From Acanthornis magna (lineage: Eukaryota > Chordata > Aves > Passeriformes > Acanthizidae), in contig JAWUZG010000070.1 of the NCBI GenBank assembly GCA_036785705.1, positions 4,661,001-4,725,000 of the forward strand: DNA of 64,000 nucleotides, written 5' to 3'. Shown here piece by piece: positions 1 to 27,346 of the stretch. Position 1 is the stretch's first letter. Every line of letters begins with the position of its first letter. Below the pieces are notes generated by a model. The model ran no database searches, was not told the origin of the DNA, and saw only the letters and a list, made by a program, of their open reading frames with translations. The translations under genes were made by a program, and so were the position numbers.

Positions 1-10232
<10,232 letters not shown>

Positions 10233-11690
10233 CTACACGGGGTGAGGAAAGACAAGAATGACTATTCAGCATTAAAAAAAAAAGTGAAATACGGGATATT
10301 TTAATTGTATTGACATCTGCTATTACCTCTGTTATGTATTTTACCATCACACCAGGCAGAGATTCTAATGAGCTCTAGGTGTTAGGGAATTGATCATGAA
10401 AAGTACTTTGTAATTATCACTAACACTAAATCACTGAGCTTGTCTTTCAAAGTCAAGCTTTTAGAGCTACAGGGTTTCGCTGATATAAGAAGAATTATTT
10501 CAAAACAGAAAAAAAATAATCACAAACTCTCCCATCTAATCTGTGTGGTCGACAGCAAGAACACCTTGAAATCAATTACATACAAAGTCACTTTGTATGA
10601 ATCGTTCTTCACACTGTACTTTCAACACCCAATTCTGAGCTGAAGATTATCAGTCTACTGAATTACTTTTCCTTATAACTGTGGCTGTTCTTTTAGTGGA
10701 GAATTTCTGATTACTTCATTTAAATGTCTTAATTTAAATGAGATAGGAAAGATAACACATTCAATTATATGTACAGCTGACTATTTGGTTTTTAAGCTTG
10801 CACATGACCCTCTTCAGATAGGGAAATTAATTCTTATTTTTATGAAAGAACTGAAGTGATGTAAAATTCTTCATTACATCACAAAAAACACATCTCATGT
10901 AGTACATTTTATGCTGCAGCTGAAGCAAGAGTAAACGAGATCTCATTTCAATGCTGGATGGACTTGCACTATTTCATTCCCCAACATTAAAGATATGAAT
11001 GTTAAATTCCTCTTGATTAGGATACAGTCATTTGGAAATCATTTGTATCTCTACCAGCAATCTTGGGATATATACCAGACAGACGGCTATTAATTCATTC
11101 CCAACAGCCAAATACCAAAAGGATTTCTGGGAGCAATACATTACAACTACAAGGCTCACAAACACAGCCAGTCCTAGTCTGAGAGGAGCACAAAGCAAAA
11201 GCAATTCCAATTTTACATATGTATGAAGCACGTACTATATGGCAAGTAACACAGTCATGTTTTTGAGCAAATTCTCCCAATCTGAGTTAGGTGGGAACAC
11301 CTTAATTGTCCTTCCTCAGCTGATTTTTCTTGATTCAATCACTTTCTTTGTATTTCTCCCCTGTAACATCAATCTTACCTCAGGCCAAACTAATGAGCAA
11401 GCTTCCTCCTGAAGTTTACCCCAATTCCATTAAAGAGAGGTGGAAAGGAGTGTGGTAAGAGCAGCGCAGCAATCCTGCCACACACCTGATGCTGGAGCAG
11501 TGAATTTAAACATAAGCACCTGCTGTAGATTGGGCTTGCCACCAACATCCCCTCTATTGCAATGAGTATTTTAGGGTAAAGACCATGACAGCTTTCTACT
11601 GAAAAGCAAGACATGCATAAGCAGCTGGGGATTCTGCAATTAACCACAACCTTAAGGACACACAAGAAATAATCAGTTAATTCTACTCAC
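10233..11690 (-). other. PRDM5: PRDM5 intron 12
   Basis: A 1.5-kb AT-rich intron in which I see nothing beyond splice signals. Confidence 0.85.
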
Positions 11691-11851
11691 TTTCTTATGG
11701 CTCTTCAGAACTGAGGGTGTGACAAAAGCTTTGTCACACAGGTCACACTTGTATTTCTTATGTCCATCGTGCACAACTTGAATATGAACATTCAGTGTGT
11801 CCTTTCTTTTGAAAGTAGCATCACAGTGATCACACTTGAAGGTCCTCTCAC
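11691..11851 (-). CDS. PRDM5: PRDM5 coding exon 12 (fingers 10 and 11)
   Basis: This exon covers residues 431 (split) to 484. Finger 10 is [10 protein letters not shown] to VHIQVVH and finger 11 is [10 protein letters not shown] to KSHKK. It begins after TTTATCAG and ends AAGAAA/GTGAGT (11690-11685), phase 0. Exons 11 and 12 together are 255 bp and encode three fingers. Confidence 0.96.
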
Positions 11852-17900
<6,049 letters not shown>

Positions 17901-18058
17901 CTTCTTGTGATTCTTGTAAACATTTCTGTGGGCAAATCCCTTTCCACAAAGCTTGCATTTATAAGGTTTATCTTCACTGTGTATTATTTTGTGTGCAGTC
18001 ACTTGATCAAGTCGTTTGAAGGACTTATTGCAAACCTCGCAGGTGTAGGGGCGTTTTT
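17901..18058 (-). CDS. PRDM5: PRDM5 coding exon 10 (fingers 7 and 8)
   Basis: This exon covers residues 347 (split) to 399. Finger 7 is [10 protein letters not shown] to AHKIIH. A SEDKP linker follows, then finger 8, [10 protein letters not shown] to KNHKK, whose last His is in exon 11. It begins after TTCTGCAG and ends AAG/GTAAAG (17900-17895), phase 0. It is near-identical to human. Confidence 0.96.
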
Positions 18059-19301
18059 CTGCAGAAAATGAGTGGGGGACATTTAATCTCCTGTTTATAC
18101 AGGGGGAGAAGATGAAAGGCAGAGACAGTCATCTCCTCAGAGAGATTTCTGCAATTAAGTCAACCCAATTAAGATTAAACCAATTAGAAAGACATCTAAT
18201 GCCCTTTATGTTAGACAGTTAAGTCACTTCACAAAAGATGAGCCATAGTGTATCTCAAGAAATTGGCACATTCTTTGCAATACTCATTGCTAAAACTAAA
18301 CTCTGATTAATTAGCTTAAATCAAAAGAGAATGACTTCAAAGAGGAAAACTGTGTTTCCAGATTACAAATGTGAAAGAGGGCATGACAGTTTAAATGTTT
18401 TAAAACTTAATTAACAATATACATATTAGCTTCCAAAACCAAAAGTTCCTATGCAAAAAGCTTTTATGCTTCAACTGGTGACTGCAACTTAACTGCACTA
18501 ATGCTCATCCAAAAGTGTCAAAAGAAAGCCAGGAGCCTCTGAGATACAGATTATGTTACAAGAAATGAGCTTTTGGTGTGGACTGATACCAAGAAAATAG
18601 TTCAACTGTAAGCCTGTGCAGCTGTAAAAACTTGCATTTGTTTAAATGCTAATGCATTTGACAGAACAAATGTTTGTGTTTCCATTGTGTTGCTTGATGT
18701 TTCTAATCACTAATGCAGGACACAGAAAATGCTGGATTGCAGTGACCACAAATCCTGGCAGGGCCAACTTGTGTGACACTGCCACACCTACAGACGGGAC
18801 ACTCCCTGCTCACAGTGACCTGTGCTGGCACAGGATGGGCACAAAGGAACATCTGTGGGTGGTACATGACCATGAGCTGCTCTCTTCTGACCAGAAGCTG
18901 CGAGCCCACTAACACACACACAGCAAAACACTCATGTGTATCAAGGATCACTGACAGCACACCCCAGCTCCCAGCCTCTTTATTCAGCATAAAACCTCAA
19001 CCACTGGTTTGTCACCTCCTCTCTAAGCCCCATCCCAGCTCACTGACCTCATCTACCCCAGCTAGCACAACAAAAGAGCTTTACAAAGCAGCAATAGGAA
19101 GAAGACTACATCACTTCACTGGATTTTTGGAAGGCTTGGAAAGGCTGGCGTAGATAGTTTCCTTGGAACGTATTGGCTTGCCCAGCTCAGGACAACACAG
19201 ATTTCATCAAGCTTTTTATAAGAAATTAATTCAGGTGAAACTCAACATACATTAAATACCTATCCACACACATACAGCTCTGTGTTATTTCTGTACATTA
19301 C
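18059..19301 (-). other. PRDM5: PRDM5 intron 9
   Basis: A 1.2-kb intron; nothing recognised. Several overlapping short ORFs near 18.7-19.1 kb look like chance frames. Confidence 0.85.
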
Positions 19302-19386
19302 CTGAATGAGTTATCATATGGCGTTTCAGCTGGTTGGCTGAAATGAATTTCTTGTCACATTCTTGACACTCAAAGATCTCGTGGAC
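19302..19386 (-). CDS. PRDM5: PRDM5 coding exon 9 (finger 6)
   Basis: This exon encodes 28 codons plus one base: [14 protein letters not shown], then [12 protein letters not shown]. The first His completes finger 5 and the rest is finger 6. It begins after TTTTGCAG and ends TCAG/GTAATG (19301-19296), phase 1. It starts one of the repeating exon pairs described under findings. Confidence 0.94.
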
Positions 19387-22300
19387 CTGCAAAATGAGTG
19401 TTTTATGATAATTAAAATGTCTGTCTGAAACAAGACCATACCTCTTACATATACAGAAATTCCCTAGTAAATGTACTATTCATTAGCCAGTAGCTATATT
19501 ATATTAATATAGCTATTAATATTCTGTGATTTCCCCCTTGCTCGTCCCTTCCTGAAAAATATCACCCCCAAAAAAATAAAAATTCATAACTGCAAACAAA
19601 AAATTATCATTACAACTATACTACAAAAGTTTGTATAACCTGTGTTTCTAACTACCAGATCCATTTAAAGTATCGTTATTAGGAAAGTATTAAAAAATTG
19701 CAGAACAACTTGTCAGAACATTAGTAAGACATATGTAAAAACACAGAAACTACTTCATAGCTTCTGTAAGAATTTTAAAAAACAAGTACTATCAAACCCT
19801 TGCAGGATTGTTTCTCTTAAAAGCTTTTAGAGGCCAGACAGTGGAGGGGCAGCATTGTCTCAAACTACAAATGCAGTATTTTCAACATCACAGGACATAC
19901 CAGCATCTAGGACTAAATGCTGGATAAAGAGGAGGCAGTTGAGAGCAGCTTCTGGTAAATAAAAAATAAAGGTTTCCCAGTAGAACAAAACACTGTTCAG
20001 TGTTGAACAAAGAGGTCAGAAATAAACCCAAAAGAGATGCTTGGTGCTGGCAGGTAAAAAAAGAGGGCCAGGGATTGGGAATAAGAGAGGATGTGTGTGA
20101 CTCTACTCAGAACAATTTTGCAGGAAGTCCAGCTCTACAATGTTTTAAAACTTCAGAAAGACCCAAGAGTTTTTCACATACATTCTCAAACTCTGACCAA
20201 AGTAGGATCTACCTTGGTTTGGTCCCTTGTCTCCAGTAGACAGCACTACAGCTGAATGGAACTGTACAGATTCATGTAAGAAATCTGCTAAGAAATCCAG
20301 AAAGGCATGAGCACAAACGAGTCCTACCAGCAGCACACACCTGCATTTCCAAAGTCAAAAAAGCCTTACTGCCCCACACTCAAAGGTGTCCTTAATCTTC
20401 TTTCTTAACAGGAGAATGAGCTACTTTACTACTGAAGAAATGTGCTTATGGTAAGAGAAGCTCAGCCCACCGCTGTAAAGCCAGGAAGAGGTATACTCCC
20501 AGAGTCTACCTACAAACACTGGATGTGCAGCACTATCAACTCTGACTGGGAAAAGAAACCAGCAACCCTGGGATTTGTTTGAATGTTCTTCCCTTTCCAC
20601 GACAGAACAGTAGAGCATCAGTGGGAGCCTGTGCTATTCACATGTACCTGCTCACTTTAAATTTAAGTTCCTGTGAACAATTCAAGTCCAAAACATAAGA
20701 TCCTTCTGCTAAAAGTAATAATTATCAGGAATCTGCAGCAGGGAAGATTAACAGTCCCCTCGCTTGCTTGCTCATTATTACCACTGTTGAATGATTTAAC
20801 TTTACACTTTACTCAAACTTCAGAACGCAGGATCAGAATCCAGTTCAGATGGTACTTTATTTGTTCTACCAAGGGACACCACAAGCTTGCAGAAAGGAAA
20901 TCTTGCAACAAACCTTTTCATTCTATTACCCTGTCTTCTGTGGCTCCTACACAGCATTTCTTGAGTTGTGTTGCTGGGAATTTAATTTTTATACTATTGT
21001 ACCATTTACCAGCCCAAATCATGGATTCCTATAAATATAACATAGAAGGTAGCAACATTACAACTGGAGGACAAGACAAAAGAGAACTGGTGGATATACA
21101 CAGCCTTACATCTCCTTGAATTTAGTGAGATAAATTTTTTTTAAAGCCCAAAACAACCAAGGCATGGCACCAAAAATTAGCATGGCACAAGCAGCAGTCT
21201 GGATGATGACAGCAAAGTTTAATTGTGCATGGCTAAGGAAGGGCTTACCTTTAGACAGTTAAGGCACAGGCAGTGCACACCAAGCGAAAAACGAGTTTAA
21301 ATCAAAGATGGCGTGAAAGCTACAGACCTGAATGCCCCTGTCTTCAGAGAGTAAACATATGTCTATCTCCCTAGAGCCACCCTCTTTACCTCCTTTCTCT
21401 GCATTTGTCAGACTTCCTTCTGTTGTTTGGGCTTATTTTCTGTTACACTTTACCTTTCTACTCTCCATTTTATTTCTTTACATTGAAATTGGTAGGGGGA
21501 AAAAATCTTTTTCTCCCAGTTCCACCTATTATTTTCTTACTGGTTTTATTGCCTGTACAAGTATTTTTGGTAATACTTACGATGAATCCTGCCCCACCTC
21601 CAATAAAAGGAAATCAATTCGAGCAAACAGCATGAGTACTACTACATGCAATCTCCTTCACTATCTGATGTAGATGTGTAAATCTGGAATACCCATTTTC
21701 TAGATATTTTAAAAGAAAAGCCAATCAAGAAGAGTAAACAAAGTTTCATGCACAGTATCTTCACAGTGATTCTTAAGGTAAGTGCTCAACTGACACAATC
21801 AGGGATATTTGAGAAGCTTGTCAGCGTGTCACAATGTCTGCACAGAATTACAACTACTGAAACAGAACAACCATTTTAATAAGATGGACACACTAACCAG
21901 GATATTTTGCATTTTCATGGCCTGATGTATAAAACCTGTGCCAATGTGTAAAACTTGTAATTACAAGTTGCAAGGCACACCATGATAACAAAATACAGCC
22001 CTATTAGACAAGAAATGCAGGGCATACTAACACAAGCAAGGAGGAAAACAAATTAAAAAGGAGGGGCCCCACCATTTCCTTTGCAGCAACATATTTTAAT
22101 TGATATCATTTATATCCTCAATGGATTCAGGTTATAACCAGGGCATTATTAAAGACTTACAGTTAATCTGATAAACAGTACAATGTAGCTTTTTGCAAAA
22201 ACAAGTTCTCCTGGGTTTTAGTGATTTATCAAATTAATCTTGCAGGGACTTCCTTTGGGTATAATGGATTCAAAATCTCATATTCATGGTCCATCTGTAT

Positions 22301-22869
22301 TTCTACATGAACACCCTTATTTCCAATAGATGCTTTTCCAACTGTTAACCCCTCCTGTTCTGGTTATAAAAGATTTTGTGCATAAATAAAAAGACAATAA
22401 AAATTTGGGGTTGAGGAAGAATTTTTTTTACTACTGCATAACTACAGTACAAAATAACTCCCGTAAGTGGAGTCAAAAAGCAGTAAGAAAATTATTGTGT
22501 TTTGTACGAAAACTGAAGGCTCATGAACCTATTTTATGGTCTGTATGTATGCTATGATTACATAACACACTTTAGATTTAGTTTAGTGTTTGAGAATGCT
22601 GAAGAGCAGCAGGCAACCCTGACTCAATGTTGGAGTGCACAAACATATTAGCATTTGGTAAGAGATGCATGAAAACTTCAGGAAGATATTTGGTTTAACC
22701 AAGTGCGATTACAAAAATAAATACCCACACTAAAACAGGTTGGCTTTGTAACCATGAAAGAGATTACCCAAAGGCTTGCATTACAGCAGCTTTCAAGTGA
22801 CCTAAGCAGCACAGCCTCACATCTCAGGGAAGTCAGTGCCTGCTGTGAGTCAGCCTTCATCTTACTGAC
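19387..22869 (-). other. PRDM5: PRDM5 intron 8
   Basis: A 3.5-kb intron. It holds a perfect 18-bp palindrome at 21952-21969 and an isolated donor-like AAAG/GTAAGC on the minus strand near 21250 that does not belong to an open exon. Nothing else is recognised. Confidence 0.85.
21952..21969. repeat. Perfect 18-bp palindrome
   Basis: AACTTGTAATTACAAGTT reads the same on both strands, with no spacer. Its centre is TAATTA, a homeodomain core, flanked by CAAGT-type half sites. It could be a dimer site or mere chance; function is not known. Confidence 0.9.
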
Positions 22870-22949
22870 CTTTCGATGCTCCTGGAGATTTGTTGCTGAG
22901 GAACATTTCTTATTGCACACTGAACACATCAGCTTCTTCCTAGAATTTC
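22870..22949 (-). CDS. PRDM5: PRDM5 coding exon 8 (finger 5)
   Basis: This 80-bp exon encodes the split Gly codon, a basic NSRKK stretch and finger 5 ([10 protein letters not shown] to QEHRK). In finger 5 the usual Phe after the second Cys is a Cys, as in human. It starts after TGTTTCAG and ends AAG/GTCAGT (22869-22864), phase 0. The second His of the finger comes from exon 9. Confidence 0.95.
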
Positions 22950-25022
22950 CTGAAACAGAAACAAAATACCACCAACATCTTAAAGAGGAAGTGCTAAGAA
23001 AGAACCTAAATATTTCCACTGAGCCTGTGACTTTTCACAGGTCATTTGACTGACATAAGATTTTTACATTTCTATCCCATCTTCAAAGTGCTCCGTATCA
23101 GAAGTTCTCTGTGGGTGTCCAACAAACCACTGATGGAATGCAAATTAAGAAAACCAGAACAATAAAGAAAAAAGCCCTTCAAATGGATGTTATCATACAT
23201 CACCAATCCCACATGAAGAGCACAATTCACAACTGAGAACAGAACAGTTCACTTGGCAACTGAACAGTTCATTTCTTACAGAAATCAGGACAAGAGGTAG
23301 CACAGAAATGACAAAAAAATCTCAAACTCAAGTCAAAACTACCATTTCCCATCTTTGTTTATTTAGAAAGCATTAAGCACCCTACTACCTGTAAAATAAT
23401 GTATCATCAATGGTCTTTAACTGAACAAAACAGGGAAATTCTAGTAGCACGAGCTCATGAATTCAAATCTTGTTTATAATGCAAATTATAAAATAAGCTA
23501 TAGGTCAGCTACCAGATACATTTTCCTTCCCTTTTCACAGCTGCTTTAAAAAGTCACAGACCATTTAATTGAGTTTATCTTTTACTTACTTTTAAAGATT
23601 CATTTTAGTAACCCACAAAGCTATTTTACTACGAGACAAAGCCACCATAAACCTAATTCTTTGTTTATAATTTCAGATGCCCATGCAAGATAGCTCCTAG
23701 CCTAGGTAAAACACATTCATACTACACTGAACAGCAAAAAGATTATAAAAGTTAAAAGTTATAAAACTTAGGACAAGTATTTATACACACAAATAGACAC
23801 CTAATACAGGAATAGACTTAGTCCTTCAACTTAGGAAGGCATTGCTGAGCCCTTTTCAGAGGGAGGGAGTATCCGTTCATAGCTTTGCATAACAAACAAC
23901 ATACAACAATTCCTTCCCACCTTCCCTTGCCTCCAGGTAGCACAAGGCAGAAAGGAATTACAGAATTGTCCCTAAACAGTCGAAGGTACTTTTCCTTCCT
24001 GCACGGACACTGGTTGTGACTTCTACGACTCCCAGGTGCTAAAACAAAAGCTCTGCTCATTGTGCCAGCAGAGAAAAAATGTCCTTCAGGCACCTGCTCT
24101 CAGTCATGTCTGGAGTGATTCAAGACAACCGTGGAATTCATAAACCAATACATAACTGACAAAAGCTAAGCCTGAACATAACATTGTTTATAGATGAAAA
24201 AAATTATTACTGACACTGAAAAAAGGAGGTAATTTTTTGCAAGAATGATTACAAAAGGGTTTCTGTACACTGCAAGAGTTTGGCTGGGGAAAGAGACTGA
24301 AAATCTTAAAATGCATCTCAGTGCTGTCACCATCAACTAAAGACTGCTTTCTGTGCACTCTGGAATTCTCCTGTCCGCACATATAATGATCTTCCATTGG
24401 CATGGAGAGCGAACACACAGAGAGAGAGCAGAATGCCAGGATTGAGATATACATTTTGGACCTGAGAGCAGTATTTTGCCCTTTCAGGAGAAGAGAGTGA
24501 ATTCTGAGTGAAAACTATTGATTCACAGCACACAGATATGAAAACACTACAGCCTAAGAGGACCAGTGGATGGTCTGGTCTGGCTCCCTGCACAACAGAG
24601 CCTATAGGATTTTATGCAACACACTTATCGAGCTTAATTATTCGATTAGGCAAAGAAAAGACACTCTACTGTGTCCTGAAAATACCAAAAAATCAGGAAT
24701 TTCCTGTAGTAGTTTGTGCCCGTGGCTGATTTTTCTCACTACTGAAACATTTTACTTCATCTGCTCTTTGCCTAATTTAAACTTCTCAAGACTCCTATCA
24801 CATTTTCTGCAGGAGACTAATGATTCACCTGGCTTACCATAGTTTCTCCCCGGAAGAGGAGGAATAGTTACCCTTGCAATTGGTTACTTCTTAATTTTGT
24901 CTTTGATACAAATGAATCCATGAAAAAAGAAAGCAAAGACAATGTTTACTCTGATTTGCAAATGTAAGACTAGGAATACAGAGGAGGGATTTTTTCTGAA
25001 GAAACATTAAACTCTTCCTTAC
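22950..25022 (-). other. PRDM5: PRDM5 intron 7
   Basis: 2.1 kb of AT-rich DNA without a recognisable element. It ends in a good TTTGTTTCTGTTTCAG acceptor. Confidence 0.85.
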
Positions 25023-25144
25023 CACTGTGAACATTTTCCTTGTGTTTTTTCAGGGCATCCTTGCTCTTGAACCTCTTCCCACAGCTATCTGCCTTGCAGA
25101 TGAACCTGGCATCCCCTCTGCACGCCTCCTTGTGCTGCTCGTAA
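25023..25144 (-). CDS. PRDM5: PRDM5 coding exon 7 (second half of finger 3, finger 4)
   Basis: This exon begins after CATGTAG with the split Ser codon, then YEQHKEAC, which supplies the last ligands of finger 3 as His and Cys. Finger 4 has four residues between its cysteines (CKADSC) and ends KKHKENVH. The donor is CACAGTG/GTAAGG (25022-25017), phase 1. Intron 6, between this exon and exon 6, is the shortest at 263 bp. Confidence 0.94.
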
Positions 25145-25407
25145 CTACATGGGATAACAGAGAACAAGAGCCCCCCATCAGGCAATATCTCCAGAAACCA
25201 GAGCCATAGCAAGTACTCGGAGCTGAACACATGCTGCACTGCAGAGTTCCAAGGCCACCTCATGCATTACTTACAGCAGACAGGAATGAAAGCATTTGAG
25301 TCCTTCCCCTGTTAGGATTCCCAAACACTACCAAGCTTTTGGAAAGCTAACATGCAAAGGGAGGCCAGCAAGGACATGACAGCAGTCCTGTAACTCGGAC
25401 ACAAAAC
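25145..25407 (-). other. PRDM5: PRDM5 intron 6 (weak donor)
   Basis: The shortest intron, 263 bp. It starts with the poor donor GTTTTG and ends CATGTAG. It splits zinc finger 3 between its cysteine and histidine halves. Confidence 0.8.
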
Positions 25408-25500
25408 CTCGATTCCGAGCTGAAGGGAGTATTGCAAACAGAGCACTGGAAACTTCTTGAGGAGTCTCCTGGGCTGATATTCTCTGTGCACTGAAGGACA
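25408..25500 (-). CDS. PRDM5: PRDM5 coding exon 6 (end of finger 2, first half of finger 3)
   Basis: This exon completes the His codon of finger 2, then gives VLQCTENISP, a Ser-rich linker and the cysteine half of finger 3 (FQCSVC). It starts after TTCTAG. The only donor that joins exon 7 in frame is TCGAG/GTTTTG (25407-25402), phase 2, restoring Ser then YEQH. That donor is a poor match to the GTRAGT consensus, which lowers certainty on the exact end. Confidence 0.85.
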
Positions 25501-26259
25501 CTAGAAGGCAAATAAAGGAAAAAAAAACAAAGTAAGGGCAACATTCTACAACTTACAAAGGCTTGCAGTAGCTAAAAACACATACACAGCTTTACAAAAA
25601 GTAGGTGAACAATCTGTTATCTGTAATTAAACGTATAGTAACAACTAAAATATCTATTTAATTGCAAGAAAATATACACATAATCAACACAAGAAAAAAA
25701 CCAGTTATGTTCCTGTACAGAGGCACAATTCTAAGGTATATGACTTAAGTGACAAAACTGCGTATTTACGCTCTTAAGGACAATAAAGATGCGTTCTTAA
25801 ATCTCACATCTTTCATGTTTCTATTTTCTGTTTCCATCACCCAAATATTTAATTAAGCAAACATGAAGCACTGGTTTTCCTTTTTTTCCCCCCTGAATCT
25901 TACTTTAGTTCTGCACCAACATCCACAGTTTGAAAATTTAAAAAAATTTTTAAATTAACCTCCTAAACTACTAAGTATTCCACTGATGGAGACCAGTAAT
26001 TCTGCACCAAACTGCTGCTCTGGTCTTGTTTGCAGTGTATGAGTTTAACACATAAAAAATAAACAACATTTTTGCAATTCCAACTGAGGTCTCCAACAAA
26101 TATGAGAAATTCACATATTAAAAGATTAAAGCAAAGGTAGGGGTATAAATACAGAAGTATAAAAATTAAAGCTTAAATTGCGCTTACATCAAGAGAAATA
26201 CATAATTGAATTAAATTTATTTAAATGATCTCTGAAAAAACACTCCTGTTTCTACTCAC
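25501..26259 (-). other. PRDM5: PRDM5 intron 5
   Basis: A 759-bp AT-rich intron; I see nothing in it beyond the splice signals. Confidence 0.85.
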
Positions 26260-26434
26260 TGCCTTTGTAGAGCTTGTTTAACAGGGAATTTCTTTCCACA
26301 ATTTCGGCACTTAAATTCCTTTTCCTCACTGGGTTTTTGGTGCAAAGTCTGAAGATGCTCAGCTAGGATCTCCTGACTGGCAAAACTGGATTCACAGTTT
26401 GGGCATGCATGGTCCTGTTTACAGGCGACGGGAT
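26260..26434 (-). CDS. PRDM5: PRDM5 coding exon 5 (zinc fingers 1 and 2)
   Basis: This exon covers residues 162 (split) to 219 plus two bases. Finger 1 has the cysteines in ACPNC and the histidines in EHLQTLH. Finger 2 starts [10 protein letters not shown] and ends QRH, with its last ligand (a Cys in VLQC) in the next exon. It begins after CATGCAG and ends AGGCA/GTGAGT (26259-26254), phase 2, so the split codon CA+T gives His. Confidence 0.94.
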
Positions 26435-27162
26435 CTGCATGATTGGAGGCAAAACCAGTAAAAGGAATAGTTTTCAGGTTTTTGGTTACATTAAGAGAGA
26501 CTCTCTGCCAGAAACAGATTATGCAAAATGGTGGCATGAAACTCACAAAAAAAAAACAATGTCTCTGAAAGGATTATAGGCAGCCTATCCCAAGTGGATT
26601 ACCTTCAGCATTACTGAAAATGGATGCAAAGCATTAAGATGGATGTGATTTACATTGTTGGCCCAAATTACTCATTCCATTCAATTAGAACCTCAACTCA
26701 ATTAGTCATTCATAAATTCATCTTTATCTTTGATAAAGATGCTGAGAATTCCCCAGACAGCTCAGCTTACCTTCCTTTTCCTAGACGTGTTACCTTAGGA
26801 TTGGCTGAACAGCTTTATGAAAAGGTTTATTTTTCTCCCATCTAAGTAAGAAGGAAAGCACCCCTCTTAGAGCAAAAGCTCAGCATTCATAAGCCTGTGG
26901 GCCAGGTGAAACAAACTCTTTAGTTCAAAAATTAATGGTTACTACTTAAGAAATCCAGGCTCACTCATTCACTCAGTAATTCATAGGACTGGTTGCTCCT
27001 TATTAGGCAAAGAAGCTCAACTCAAACCCAAATAAAGAGATAAAAATAATGCAAGAACTCAGAATTTAACCCAGGGGACCTTCCAGTTTCCCATTCAGTG
27101 TTCTCTTTCTTCATTACTACTTTCAAATCCTCAAGTTACCCTGTATTTTACGTATTCCTCAC
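26435..27162 (-). other. PRDM5: PRDM5 intron 4
   Basis: A 728-bp intron with no recognisable element. The acceptor side has only a short pyrimidine tract before CATGCAG. Confidence 0.85.
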
Positions 27163-27346
27163 CTGCAATTTTTTCACCAGCTGGTTGCACTTCTTTATTG
27201 TTGCCACTGTCTTCATCTTCCTGCATAACAGTTACTTCTTCCTCCTCCTCCTCCTCTTCTTCCATGTCACTGTCCAAGTATCCAATCAGAAGTTCTGTGT
27301 CTGTTTCAATATCTTCCACAGCCAGATAGAAAATATTTTCCCCTTC
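27163..27346 (-). CDS. PRDM5: PRDM5 coding exon 4 (end of PR domain and acidic stretch)
   Basis: This exon encodes residues 101-161 plus one base, starting [20 protein letters not shown] and GYLDSDM. Nine consecutive Glu codons (27236-27262) follow, then a polar, acidic linker. The human protein has a shorter, interrupted acidic run here, so the Glu tract appears expanded. The acceptor is GCAACAG with a rather poor pyrimidine tract. The donor is GCAG/GTGAGG (27162-27157), leaving phase 1. Confidence 0.94.

Noticed and set aside
21249..21300. Donor-like AAAG/GTAAGC with an open HCLCLNCLK frame, possible extra PRDM5 exon in intron 8
   Set aside because: A stop codon lies just upstream in that frame and no acceptor falls between; exons 8 and 9 already join in frame.
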